NCBI GenBank assembly: GCA_041660815.1
Contig: JBAZVN010000001.1
Span: 62,001 to 126,000 of the forward strand
Length of the DNA: 64,000 nt
Reading direction: 5' to 3'
Origin: PALSA-1006 sp041660815
GTDB taxonomy: Bacteria > Pseudomonadota > Gammaproteobacteria > Burkholderiales > Gallionellaceae
The position numbers and the translations under genes are program-made. Below are positions 43,681-51,970 of the stretch, piece after piece; position 1 is the first letter of the stretch, and every line of letters begins with the position of its first letter. Under the pieces are notes generated by a model. It was not told where the DNA came from. It did no database searches and saw nothing but the letters and a program-made list of their open reading frames with translations.

Positions 43681-45366
43681 ATGGCTCCCAAATTTTCTTG
43701 TAAAATTTTATTGGTAGAAGATGACGCGAGTGACGCCAGCTTGGTGCGTCAATCTTTGCGCTCGGCCGTCAATTCATCGTTTGATATCGTTTGGGTTAAA
43801 TGTCTCGTCGAGGCACAACACTACTTGCAGGAAAACACCCCGGATGTGGTGCTGCTGGATTTAACCCTTCCCGATTCGAGTGGTTTGGACACCGTATGTG
43901 CGGGACGTCTGGCAGCCGGTGATTTACCGCTGATTGTACTAACCGGGCACAATGATCCGGAATTTGCCCTGCAAACTCTGGATGCCGGCGCACAAGATTA
44001 TTTGGTCAAAGGCGCGTTTGAAGCGGATCAATTGATTCGCACCATTCGCTACGCCATCAGTCGCGCCAAACTTGAACAGGGTATTCACGAAACTGAAGAA
44101 CGCTGGCGCCTGGCTTTGGAGGCGGCGGGCGATGGCGTTTGGGATTGGGACATCCCCACCGATAACGTCTTATTTTCTCCCCCGCTAAAGGAAATGCTGG
44201 GGCTGAGCGAAACCGAAATGGAAAATCATATTGATGCGTGGATAAGCCGCATTCACCCGGAGGATGCAAAGCGGGTGAATGAAAATCTGCGCACTTATTT
44301 AGCAGAAAATTCGGGTAGCTATAAAAACGAACATCGCTTGCGTTGTAAAGATGAATCATGGAAATGGGTACTGCATCGTGGCATGGTGGTTAACCGCTCC
44401 GCAGAGGGCGATCCCTTGCGTATGGTGGGCACCTTTACCGACATCACCACCCTGAAACAGGCCGAGGAAATGATGCGCCTGTCCAGCACCGTATTCAACA
44501 CCGTGGACGAGGCAATTCTAGTGAGTAATGCGGAGAACCGCATCATCACCGTGAATGTCGCTTTTACCCGGGTAACGGGGTATTCACAGGAAGAAGTCAT
44601 CGGCGAAAATCCGCATATTCTGTCCAGCGGACAACACGATGCGGAATTTTATACCGCGCTCTGGAAAAAGCTGGAAGCGACCGGAAGCTGGAGTGGCGAA
44701 CTGTATAACCGGCGTAAAACAGGCGAGATTTATGTCGAGTGGACGACCATCAAACAGGTGCGCGACCCCGCCGGCAAATTAACCCACTATGTCGCCGCGT
44801 TTTCCGACATTACCGAACGCAAAGCCATCGAAGAGAATATCCGTCACCAAGCCGAATTTGACGCTTTGACCGACCTGCCCAACCGGGTGCTACTGTTTGA
44901 CCGCCTGCGCCGCGCGCTGGCCACCGCCAAACGCAATAAAACCCGTCTTGCGCTAATGTATCTGGATTTAGATAAATTCAAACCGATCAACGATAATTTG
45001 GGACATGCCATAGGCGACGAAGTGTTGCAGCAAGTTGCCTCTCGCATGCAAGGCTGTATGCGCGAAGCGGACACCGTGGCACGCATCGGAGGCGATGAAT
45101 TTGTAGTACTACTGCCGATTATTGATGACGAAGTAGATGCGCTGGTGGTCGCTGAAAAAATCCGCCTGGTGCTGAACGAGCCGTTCGCAATTGGCGGGGA
45201 AAATTTGCGCATTTCTTCCAGCACCGGCATCGCCATTTACCCCGATCACGGGCTTGACGAGGACGAACTAACCGGCAATGCAGATATTGCCATGTATCAC
45301 GCGAAAGAGAGCGGTCGTGACCGGGTCATGCTGTTCAATAAAGAAACCATGCGCGACAACGCCTAA
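43681..45366 (+). CDS. Response regulator diguanylate cyclase (REC-PAS-PAS-GGDEF)
   Basis: 561 residues. Receiver domain 1-about 125 (KILLVEDDASDASLV, acceptor Asp in VVLLDLTLPDSSG, Lys in QDYLVKGAF); PAS with PAC at about 140-260; second PAS at about 265-385 (AILVSNAENRIITVN); GGDEF domain at about 390-555 (DALTDLPNRVLLFDRL, active site RIGGDEFVVLLP). An RxxD product-inhibition site (READ) lies five residues before GGDEF, so feedback by c-di-GMP is likely. No EAL domain is present. Translation is coupled to the upstream kinase; together they probably convert a membrane-sensed signal into c-di-GMP. Confidence 0.93.
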   Translation: MAPKFSCKILLVEDDASDASLVRQSLRSAVNSSFDIVWVKCLVEAQHYLQENTPDVVLLDLTLPDSSGLDTVCAGRLAAGDLPLIVLTGHNDPEFALQTLDAGAQDYLVKGAFEADQLIRTIRYAISRAKLEQGIHETEERWRLALEAAGDGVWDWDIPTDNVLFSPPLKEMLGLSETEMENHIDAWISRIHPEDAKRVNENLRTYLAENSGSYKNEHRLRCKDESWKWVLHRGMVVNRSAEGDPLRMVGTFTDITTLKQAEEMMRLSSTVFNTVDEAILVSNAENRIITVNVAFTRVTGYSQEEVIGENPHILSSGQHDAEFYTALWKKLEATGSWSGELYNRRKTGEIYVEWTTIKQVRDPAGKLTHYVAAFSDITERKAIEENIRHQAEFDALTDLPNRVLLFDRLRRALATAKRNKTRLALMYLDLDKFKPINDNLGHAIGDEVLQQVASRMQGCMREADTVARIGGDEFVVLLPIIDDEVDALVVAEKIRLVLNEPFAIGGENLRISSSTGIAIYPDHGLDEDELTGNADIAMYHAKESGRDRVMLFNKETMRDNA

Positions 45367-45431
45367 AAAGTGGCACACAACATTATCATTACCCGATCAT
45401 CGCTAAATTACAAATTAAACAAGGTAAGTAA

Positions 45432-46301
45432 ATGACTCAAGCAACGATTGGCATCATTGGTGGCAGTGGCGTATATGACATTGCCGGACTGGAAAATAAA
45501 CGCTGGGAAAAGGCTACTTCCTCGTTTGGCACACCATCAGACGATCTATTATTCGGCGAACTGAACGGCGTCAAACTGGCGTTTCTACCGCGTCACGGCC
45601 GCGGGCATAAAATCCCCCCTTCCGAAATAAATTTTCGCGCCAATATTGATGCGCTGAAACGTGCGGGGGTAAGTGATGTCATCTCGGTGAGTGCCGTGGG
45701 CTCTCTGCGCGAACATCTTTCCCCCGGCACTTTTGTTATCGTCGATCAATTTATAGACCGCACTTTTGCCCGTGAGAAGTCTTTTTTTAGCACGGGTCTG
45801 GTTGCACATGTTTCAATGGCGCATCCGGTGTGTCACCGCCTGGGTGACCATCTGGAAGCCGCCGCAAAAGAAGCAGGTATCAACGCTCTGCGCGGCGGCA
45901 CTTATCTGGTAATGGAAGGACCGCAATTCAGCAGTCTCGCCGAATCCGAGCTGTATCGCAGCTGGGGTTGCGATGTGATCGGCATGACCAACATGCCCGA
46001 AGCCAAGCTCGCCCGTGAAGCCGAGTTGTGCTACGCCACCGTGGCCATGGTGACCGATTACGATTGCTGGCATCCCGATCATGATGACGTCACGGTTGAG
46101 CAAATTATCACGGTATTACTCGCCAATGCCGACAAAGCTAAAAGTTTGGTGAAACACGTTGTGCCGCGCATCGGCGCTGATGCGCAAGGTTGCCAGTGCG
46201 GCTGCCGCAGCGCGCTGCAGCATGCGTTGATCACCGCACCGGAAGCACGCGATGCTGCGTTGATGGAAAAACTGCAGGCGGTGGCGGGACGGGTGCTTTA
46301 A
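45432..46301 (+). CDS. mtnP: S-methyl-5'-thioadenosine phosphorylase
   Basis: 289 residues of the MTAP branch of nucleoside phosphorylases: GIIGGSGVYDIAGL at the phosphate-binding start, FLPRHGRGHKIPPSEINFRAN, a purine-site GGTYLVMEGPQFSSLAES and MTNMPEAKLAREAELCYA. It splits methylthioadenosine (or 5'-deoxyadenosine) into adenine and a 5-substituted ribose-1-phosphate. The downstream adenine phosphoribosyltransferase and class II aldolase make a coherent salvage operon. The Cys-rich tail (GCQCGCRS) is common in this family. Confidence 0.95.
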   Translation: MTQATIGIIGGSGVYDIAGLENKRWEKATSSFGTPSDDLLFGELNGVKLAFLPRHGRGHKIPPSEINFRANIDALKRAGVSDVISVSAVGSLREHLSPGTFVIVDQFIDRTFAREKSFFSTGLVAHVSMAHPVCHRLGDHLEAAAKEAGINALRGGTYLVMEGPQFSSLAESELYRSWGCDVIGMTNMPEAKLAREAELCYATVAMVTDYDCWHPDHDDVTVEQIITVLLANADKAKSLVKHVVPRIGADAQGCQCGCRSALQHALITAPEARDAALMEKLQAVAGRVL

Positions 46302-46302
46302 C

Positions 46303-46941
46303 GTGACCGAAAAAAATTCACGCCAGCAACTTCTCGACACCTCTCGCCGTCTGGTTGATTTGGGTCTGAACCGTGGCACAGCAGGCAACGCCTCGCTACG
46401 TTTTAATGACGGGCTGCTCATCACCCCCTCCGCCTTGGCGGTTAGCGACATGACGCCGGACAGCATGGTACACATGGATTTGCACGGCAATGTAATTCAA
46501 GGCGGCAAACCTTCCAGCGAGTGGCGCTTTCATCGCGATATCTTGCTGGCTCGTCCCGAAATTAATGCCATTATTCACACCCATTCGATCAACGCGACCA
46601 CGATTGCCTGCTTGCGCAAAGACGTTCCTGCCGTACATTACATGATCGCGATGGCGGGCGGCAACAGCATCCGCTGCACACCCTATACCGTATTCGGCGA
46701 ACAGACGCTTTCCGACCACGCGCTGGAAGCATTGCGCGACCGCAAAGCCTGCTTGCTGGGCAACCACGGCATGATTGCGTTGGGGGGCGATTTGGCCGAT
46801 GCACTGGCAGTCACCGTGGAAGTCGAATTTGTCTGTGAAATTTACTGGCGCACGCTGCAAGCCGGTGAGCCGAAAATTCTCACGACACAACAGATGCATG
46901 AAGTATCACAAAAATTTGTAGCCTATAAAAAACGCGATTAG
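46303..46941 (+). CDS. Class II aldolase/adducin family protein
   Basis: 212 residues starting at GTG one base after mtnP. Zn-binding His residues lie in IIHTHSINATTIA and the later His in GNHGMIALG; catalytic Glu is in PSSEWRFHRDILL. It resembles fuculose-1-phosphate-type aldolases. With mtnP and apt it probably cleaves 5-methylthioribulose-1-phosphate or 5-deoxyribulose-1-phosphate to DHAP and an aldehyde (the DHAP shunt), or acts as MtnB-type dehydratase, which shares the fold. The required MtnA isomerase is not in the window. The exact reaction is inference. Confidence 0.8.
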   Translation: MTEKNSRQQLLDTSRRLVDLGLNRGTAGNASLRFNDGLLITPSALAVSDMTPDSMVHMDLHGNVIQGGKPSSEWRFHRDILLARPEINAIIHTHSINATTIACLRKDVPAVHYMIAMAGGNSIRCTPYTVFGEQTLSDHALEALRDRKACLLGNHGMIALGGDLADALAVTVEVEFVCEIYWRTLQAGEPKILTTQQMHEVSQKFVAYKKRD

Positions 46942-46949
46942 GAAAAACC

Positions 46950-47477
46950 ATGCCGATCAAATCAAAAATTCGTACTGTTCCCCACTATCCAAAACCCGGA
47001 ATTCAGTTTCGCGACATCACCACCTTGCTCAAAGACCCGGTCGGTTTACGCGTCACGATTGATGAACTGGTGCGGCGCTATCAGGATGTAAAAATTGACA
47101 AAATCGCCGGTATCGAGGCGCGCGGCTTCATACTGGGTGCTCCGCTGGCGTATGCACTGGGCAAAGGCTTTATACCGATCCGCAAAAAAGGCAAACTCCC
47201 CTCCACCACCATCGGCCACGATTACGCACTGGAATATGGCACGGACCGTATTGAAATTCATACCGATGCGATTACACAAGGTGAAAATATATTGCTGGTA
47301 GACGATTTAATCGCCACCGGTGGTACGGCTGAAGCTGCCTGCATCCTGATTGAAAAAATGGGCGGCAAAATCGTCGAATGCTGCTTTGTCATTGATTTGC
47401 CTGATATCGGTGGTCGCATCCGACTGGAAAAACACGGACACCCGGTATTCTCACTATGCGAATTCGAGGGAGATTAA
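46950..47477 (+). CDS. apt: Adenine phosphoribosyltransferase
   Basis: 175 residues, normal length. Signatures: PHYPKPGIQFRDITTLL at the start, GIEARGFILGAPLAYALG and the PRPP-binding ILLVDDLIATGGTAEAA. It converts adenine, released by MtnP, to AMP. Separated by 8 bp from the aldolase gene with GGAAAAA before the ATG. Last gene of the salvage operon. Confidence 0.97.
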   Translation: MPIKSKIRTVPHYPKPGIQFRDITTLLKDPVGLRVTIDELVRRYQDVKIDKIAGIEARGFILGAPLAYALGKGFIPIRKKGKLPSTTIGHDYALEYGTDRIEIHTDAITQGENILLVDDLIATGGTAEAACILIEKMGGKIVECCFVIDLPDIGGRIRLEKHGHPVFSLCEFEGD

Positions 47478-47673
47478 GAGGTAAATTCCTCAAACAGCAT
47501 TGCTGGGAGGGAACCGACATATCCGCCCGGCAAAAAAACCTACAGTCATTACCCGAACAAAAAATAATCGCATAACAATCAATTAGATATGAAAACAATA
47601 ATAGCGCCAAAAACTCCCGGCATATTGACTTTTTGACACAAAAGGAGTATTCAGGGGGTAGCCAAATTAACAA

Positions 47674-48447
47674 TTGGAGGGCATCATGGCCATTACACTC
47701 GGGAGTATGTCGCAGCTTGCAACGTTGAACCAGAGCGCCAACTTGGCTATCGCCAAACGGGCGGATGTGAGCTCCGATCCCTTTGCCGCAGCCAACAAAC
47801 GCGTTGAGCAACAATTGGCCTCAACGGCGGTTAAGCTGTCTTCATTCTCTCAAATAAAATCCGGGTTTGCCGAGGTTCAGTCTGCCGCAAAAGCGCTGAC
47901 TAACCCACCCGCAACCGCGACAGCCGATGATGCCGTGAAGAGTGCGCAGGCGTTTGCGAACGCCTACAACACTGCCACAGCGGCGGTAAATACCGCCAGC
48001 AAGACGGGCGGAAAGCAGGATGGCGCATTGGCGGGTGATGTGCGTGCGCAACTGGCGGGTAACGACCTGAAGAGTATCGTGGGTAACGGCACCAATGCCA
48101 ACGACTTGAAGAATATTGGCATTACCCTGAAATCGGACGGAACAATGGCGGTTGATGCCACCGCCTTGAAGGCCGCCCTCCAAGCCAATCCAAGCGCTGC
48201 GAATGAGACGCTGTCCAAAGTGGGGCAGCAGGCGGCGCGGGTGACCACGAAAGAATTGGCCGCAACCGGAAATATTGGTAACTCGGTAAATACGCTGAGC
48301 AATCTCAGCAAAGGCCTGGAAACAAAATTATCCGATCAGGCAAAGTACGCATCTGCATTACAGAGCAATGTTCAGCAACAGGTGGCAAGCTTCAGTGGTG
48401 TCGGGGCAAGCGGCGTAGCCTCTTACCTGCAGACTTATTCACTGTAG
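47674..48447 (+). CDS. Small FliD-like (flagellar cap C-terminal-like) protein
   Basis: 257 residues. The centre resembles the C-terminal region of flagellar hook-associated protein 2 (FliD): AQAFANAYNTATAAVNTAS, GALAGDVRAQLAGNDLKSIV and LKNIGITLKSDGTMAVDATALKAALQANP. The FliD N-terminal domains are missing; instead the protein starts with MAITLGSMSQLATLNQSANLAIAKRAD. No flagellar gene is in the window. GGAGG lies 6-10 nt upstream of the ATG. The next gene may be a partner. It could be a secreted filament-associated or pseudo-cap protein; function is unknown. Confidence 0.65.
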   Translation: MEGIMAITLGSMSQLATLNQSANLAIAKRADVSSDPFAAANKRVEQQLASTAVKLSSFSQIKSGFAEVQSAAKALTNPPATATADDAVKSAQAFANAYNTATAAVNTASKTGGKQDGALAGDVRAQLAGNDLKSIVGNGTNANDLKNIGITLKSDGTMAVDATALKAALQANPSAANETLSKVGQQAARVTTKELAATGNIGNSVNTLSNLSKGLETKLSDQAKYASALQSNVQQQVASFSGVGASGVASYLQTYSL

Positions 48448-48493
48448 CTTTGGATAACCAAGATGAGGCACGGAATATTCGGGAAATGATGCA

Positions 48494-48835
48494 ATGAACG
48501 CCCTATCCGTCAATTCGGTCAGCAATATATATCTGCAAACCTCTGTTGCACAACAGAAGGTTGCGGTTGATCGTGCCAACGTTATCAAGAGTGAGACGCA
48601 ACTTAGTCAGGATCAGTCCCAGCTGGATAAGGACTTGACCTATCTTGCTTCACTGCAAAGAAAAACCCAAACCATACAGCAAGCCGAAGGCTCTCAAGCT
48701 CAGTCGGCTGCGTTTGAGCGAATTTCCACCGAAGCGCAGTCTGCCGAGCTTGCCTCCAGTCAGGCTGCAGTTGCTTTGGCAGCAGCCACTTCAGCCGGTC
48801 AATCAATCGGCTCCAATGTCAATGTAACTGCGTAA
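48494..48835 (+). CDS. Hypothetical coiled-coil protein
   Basis: 113 residues, not recognised. The N-terminus MNALSVNSVSNIYLQTSVAQ resembles exported or axial-protein starts without a Sec signal; the middle (KSETQLSQDQSQLDKDLTYLASLQRKT) is a Gln/Ser-rich coiled coil; the C-terminus is Ala-rich and ends in GSNVNVTA. It follows the FliD-like gene after 46 bp in the same direction, so the two probably form a unit. Convergent with coq7. Confidence 0.55.
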   Translation: MNALSVNSVSNIYLQTSVAQQKVAVDRANVIKSETQLSQDQSQLDKDLTYLASLQRKTQTIQQAEGSQAQSAAFERISTEAQSAELASSQAAVALAAATSAGQSIGSNVNVTA

Positions 48836-48857
48836 GGCGGGTTGTGGCTGTGTGTTA

Positions 48858-49484
48858 CTAAACCCAGTAGACCGTATTGGTCATCACTTTCGACATACCG
48901 CGCATCGCCAATTTAACCGGCAAGGGTAGCTCTGCCCCGCCCAGCTCAATTGCCATATCCGCATGGCTGACTTCGTCCACATACATTTGCTTGACCACGG
49001 CGCGACTCTTGAGGTCTTGCTCCGGCAAACTGTCCAAATGACTTTGCAAATGCGCGCCGACTTGCCGTTCGGTCTCGGCTAAAAATCCCAAATTCCATTT
49101 ATCCCCCATCAAACCGGCAACTGCACCCAGCGCCAGCGAACCGGTGTACCACATTGGATTCAAAAAACTGAGATGACTGCCGAGCTCATCAACGCGTTTG
49201 GACGTCCAAGCCAAATGTTCGGTTTCTTCCCAGGCCGCCTGTTTAAGCCTCTCCTGCACCTGCGGATCTTGCGCCGTCAGTGCCTGCCCCTGGTACAAAG
49301 CCTGCGCGCAAATCTCTCCGGTATGGTTGATACGCATTAACGCGGCGGCATGTTTCTTTTCCGCATCGCTCAAGGGTGCCTCATCCAATTGAGCGTCCGG
49401 ATAAGGACGCGCGGTGGGCGCCTTAGCCAGCAAGGTACGCAAACCTTTATCAAACTCGACAATGAATCCATCAATACTCAACAT
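48858..49484 (-). CDS. coq7: Demethoxyubiquinone hydroxylase Coq7
   Basis: 208 residues of the Coq7/UbiF-replacing di-iron monooxygenase, hydroxylating demethoxyubiquinone. Iron ligands are visible as AALMRINHTGEICAQALY (Glu..x..H), WEETEHLAWTSKRVDEL (ExxH) and MYVDEVSHADMAIELGG (ExxH). The start at 49484 (MLSIDGFIVEFD) has GGGGA about 7 nt upstream and fits family length; the frame is open 105 bp further upstream without conserved sequence. Single gene, divergent from the kinase gene. Confidence 0.95.
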   Translation of the reverse strand: MLSIDGFIVEFDKGLRTLLAKAPTARPYPDAQLDEAPLSDAEKKHAAALMRINHTGEICAQALYQGQALTAQDPQVQERLKQAAWEETEHLAWTSKRVDELGSHLSFLNPMWYTGSLALGAVAGLMGDKWNLGFLAETERQVGAHLQSHLDSLPEQDLKSRAVVKQMYVDEVSHADMAIELGGAELPLPVKLAMRGMSKVMTNTVYWV

Positions 49485-49632
49485 GGCATTTCCCCGATAA
49501 AAATGATTGCCCGCGAATGTAGGCAATCCCGCCGAGTCTGTCAAATAAAATACAGCGCTCATAAAGTGCTGCGCTATGGACATGCGCACAATTAAACAGC
49601 AAAATGACAGCTGTTATTCTGTGCATCCGACC

Positions 49633-50913
49633 ATGAAAAATATTGGCAAATATGAAATAGTCAAGGAACTGGGACGCGGCGCGACCAGCATTGTTTACCT
49701 AGCACTTGACCCTTTCAACAATCAGCAAGTTGCACTTAAATTATTCAATCTTGAATCCCTGCGCGACACCCCCGCAGCACGGGTTTTTCGCAAGTTGCTG
49801 ATCACCGAAGCCTCGCTTGCCGGCAAGTTAAACCACCCGCATATTGTTAAAATTTTTGATGCGGTGATAGAAGGTGACGTTAATTACATGGTGATGGAAT
49901 ATGTAAACGGCGAAACCCTCGAGCGCTTTGCGGAAGTCAATAATTTGCTCGCGCAAAACCGGGTCGCCGAGATCATTTACAAATGTTGCAAGGCCCTGGA
50001 GTACGCGCAAAGTCAGGGTGTCATCCATCGCGATATCAAACCCGCCAATATTCTTCTGCGCGGTGAAAGCGATATTAAAATTTCCGACTTCGGCGCGGCC
50101 GTGGTTGAAAGTCAGCAGACCACCCAGGTGACCGGCGTGGGCTCTCCGGCTTACATGTCACCCGAACAAATTGAAGAGCAAACACTCACCCACCAAACCG
50201 ACATCTATTCGCTGGGGGTTACGCTGTATCGGCTGCTAGCCGGTCGCTTGCCCTATGACGCGGCCAATAATTACAGTTTGATTTACCAGATTATGAATTT
50301 TGAGCCGCCCGCCCCCAGCACCTACCGCCCCGAGGTTCCGCCCGCGCTGGATGCCATCGTTCTGCGCGCCATGCGCAAAGATACCCGGCTACGCTATCAA
50401 ACTTGGGAAGAATTTTCACGTGATCTGGTGGGATTCATCAGCAACAACATCGAACCCCAGGCAGAAATTTTAGACACAGAAAAATTCGATACCCTGCGCT
50501 CCTTACCTTTCTTCAAGAATTTCAGCGATGTCGAATTATGGGAAGTATTGCGCATCAGCGAGTGGCGCAAAATCCCCAAGGGCAAACAAATTTTGTGCGA
50601 GGAAGATACCGGCAGATTCTTTTATATTTTGGCGCATGGCTCGGTGGAAGTACTCAAGAAAGGCCGTTTGCTAAGCCAATTACACAAAGGCGATTGCTTC
50701 GGCGAAATGGCTCACCTCTCTGAAAAGAATTTTGTGCGTACCACCGATGTCGTTTCAAAGACCGAAGTGATTGTGATTGAAATCGATCCGGAAATTCTGG
50801 CAAAATCCAGTCAGGGATGCCGCTTCCAATTCAACGACGCCTTCTTGCGTATGCTGGTAAAACGCTTGTCGGTTGCCAACATTCGCGTCTCCAACCTGCT
50901 CAGTAATGCATAG
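49633..50913 (+). CDS. Ser/Thr protein kinase with C-terminal cyclic-nucleotide-binding-like domain
   Basis: 426 residues. A Hanks-type kinase domain (about 5-265): GRGATSIVYLALD (Gly loop), VALKLFN (Lys), GVIHRDIKPANILL (catalytic loop), ISDFGAAV (DFG), SPAYMSPEQI. A linker leads to a cNMP-binding-like domain (about 295-410): LPFFKNFSDVELWEVL, GRFFYILAHGSVEVLKKG, and GDCFGEMAHLSE, where the phosphate-binding cassette normally has FGExAL..R. The start at ATG 49633 (MKNIGKYEIV) is preferred; 19 codons of open frame upstream lack conservation. No transmembrane segment. Substrates are unknown; it could respond to c-di-GMP, cAMP or none. Confidence 0.9.
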   Translation: MKNIGKYEIVKELGRGATSIVYLALDPFNNQQVALKLFNLESLRDTPAARVFRKLLITEASLAGKLNHPHIVKIFDAVIEGDVNYMVMEYVNGETLERFAEVNNLLAQNRVAEIIYKCCKALEYAQSQGVIHRDIKPANILLRGESDIKISDFGAAVVESQQTTQVTGVGSPAYMSPEQIEEQTLTHQTDIYSLGVTLYRLLAGRLPYDAANNYSLIYQIMNFEPPAPSTYRPEVPPALDAIVLRAMRKDTRLRYQTWEEFSRDLVGFISNNIEPQAEILDTEKFDTLRSLPFFKNFSDVELWEVLRISEWRKIPKGKQILCEEDTGRFFYILAHGSVEVLKKGRLLSQLHKGDCFGEMAHLSEKNFVRTTDVVSKTEVIVIEIDPEILAKSSQGCRFQFNDAFLRMLVKRLSVANIRVSNLLSNA

Positions 50914-50941
50914 ATAACACACTGTTTAATAAGGAAAAATA

Positions 50942-51256
50942 ATGAGCTTTAAAAACATATCAGCACGCGAACTCATCGCGCTACATGCCGAAGAAAAAAT
51001 TAAAATTATCGACGTGCGCACCGATGCGGAAATTGCCCACGGCTTTATCAAAGGTGCCACCAAATTACCGCTGCATTTGCTACCGCTCAATATGATGCAG
51101 TTGGACAAACATGCTGCTACGGTATTTTATTGCCAGATGGGTGGACGCTCGGCACAGGCAGCCGCATTCGCGGCCAATCAGGGTATGCAGGACGTTTACA
51201 ATTTGCAGGGCGGCATTACTGCCTGGGCGCAAGCCGGTGGCGAGATTACAGTATGA
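50942..51256 (+). CDS. Rhodanese-like sulfurtransferase
   Basis: 104 residues, a single rhodanese domain: IKIIDVRTDAEIAHGFIKGA, active-site loop VFYCQMGGRSAQAAAF with the persulfide-carrying Cys, and VYNLQGGITAWAQAG. Similar to GlpE/PspE-type proteins. AAGGA lies about 7 nt upstream of the ATG. Its TGA overlaps the ATG of the TusA-like gene (ATGA), suggesting that persulfide sulfur is passed from this protein to the TusA-like carrier. Confidence 0.92.
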   Translation: MSFKNISARELIALHAEEKIKIIDVRTDAEIAHGFIKGATKLPLHLLPLNMMQLDKHAATVFYCQMGGRSAQAAAFAANQGMQDVYNLQGGITAWAQAGGEITV

Positions 51257-51492
51257 GTGAAGCTTCGTTTGATGCAGAATTAGATGCGCGCAAACTAAGC
51301 TGCCCCCTGCCCATTTTGCGCACCAATAAAGCCTTGGCACCGCTTCAAGCCGGGCAGGTTTTAAAAGTGCTCGCCACCGACCCGAAATCTCCCGCTGATT
51401 TTATAGAATTTTGCCGGCAAACCAAAAATGAATTGCTATCAACCGAAGCTAATGGCGAGGAATTTACCTTTTTGATCCGGCGGCGCGCCTAG
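51253..51492 (+). CDS. TusA/SirA-family sulfur carrier
   Basis: 79 residues with the family motif LDARKLSCPLPILRTNKAL, where the Cys of CPxP carries persulfide sulfur, and the typical VLKVLATDPKSPADFIEFCRQTKNELL fold. Such proteins transfer sulfur for tRNA thiolation, molybdenum cofactor or dissimilatory sulfur pathways. Coupled by overlap to the rhodanese gene; together they form a minimal sulfur relay. Confidence 0.92.
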   Translation: MSEASFDAELDARKLSCPLPILRTNKALAPLQAGQVLKVLATDPKSPADFIEFCRQTKNELLSTEANGEEFTFLIRRRA

Positions 51493-51561
51493 CGCTTGGT
51501 TGCGTAAATTTCGTGTTGGCACGACGTCACTCGACACCAAGCTGAATTCAAAAACAAAAAA

Positions 51562-51966
51562 TTATTTCAATGCACGAATAACACGCCCGGCAATTCTGAC
51601 AGCGTTGACTAACTGGTGCTGCCAAATACGGACAACTCGCCATTCGAGGCGGCGTAGCTCGCGATTCACAAGCCTGTCCCGTTTCCGGTTGTTGGCAATT
51701 TTTGCATCCCAGAATTCCTGGTTGCTGCTTGGCCGCTTGTAGCACTTCGGGCAGCCGTGCCAAAAACAGCCGTCCACGAATACAACAACCCGCTCTCGTT
51801 TAAAAGTGAAATCGGGCTTGCCGAGAAGCAGCTGGTTGCGCCGCCAGCCGGTGATATGGAACTCGCGAAAAATCTCTATCAGGCGCAATTCTGTCGCCTT
51901 GTTGCCACGCGAGCGGATCAACGACATAACTTCCGAGCGTTTTTGTTTGCTCCAGATGTCGGTCAT
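51562..51966 (-). CDS. vsr: Very short patch repair endonuclease
   Basis: 134 residues, full length Vsr: MTDIWSKQKRSEVMSLIRSRGNKATE, the catalytic FVDGCFWHGCPKC with Asp and zinc-binding His/Cys, and AKIANNRKRDRLVNREL. Vsr nicks at T:G mismatches arising from deamination of 5-methylcytosine, so it normally accompanies a Dcm-type methyltransferase. Here the methyltransferase gene 4 kb upstream is truncated, making Vsr an orphan unless another C5 methyltransferase exists elsewhere. It follows the DUF2357 gene after 4 bp in the same direction. Confidence 0.95.
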   Translation of the reverse strand: MTDIWSKQKRSEVMSLIRSRGNKATELRLIEIFREFHITGWRRNQLLLGKPDFTFKRERVVVFVDGCFWHGCPKCYKRPSSNQEFWDAKIANNRKRDRLVNRELRRLEWRVVRIWQHQLVNAVRIAGRVIRALK

Positions 51967-51970
51967 GAGT

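Noticed and set aside
47478..47673. Flagellar sigma-28 or sigma-54 promoter before the FliD-like gene
   Set aside because: No convincing match to either consensus was found in the 196 bp.
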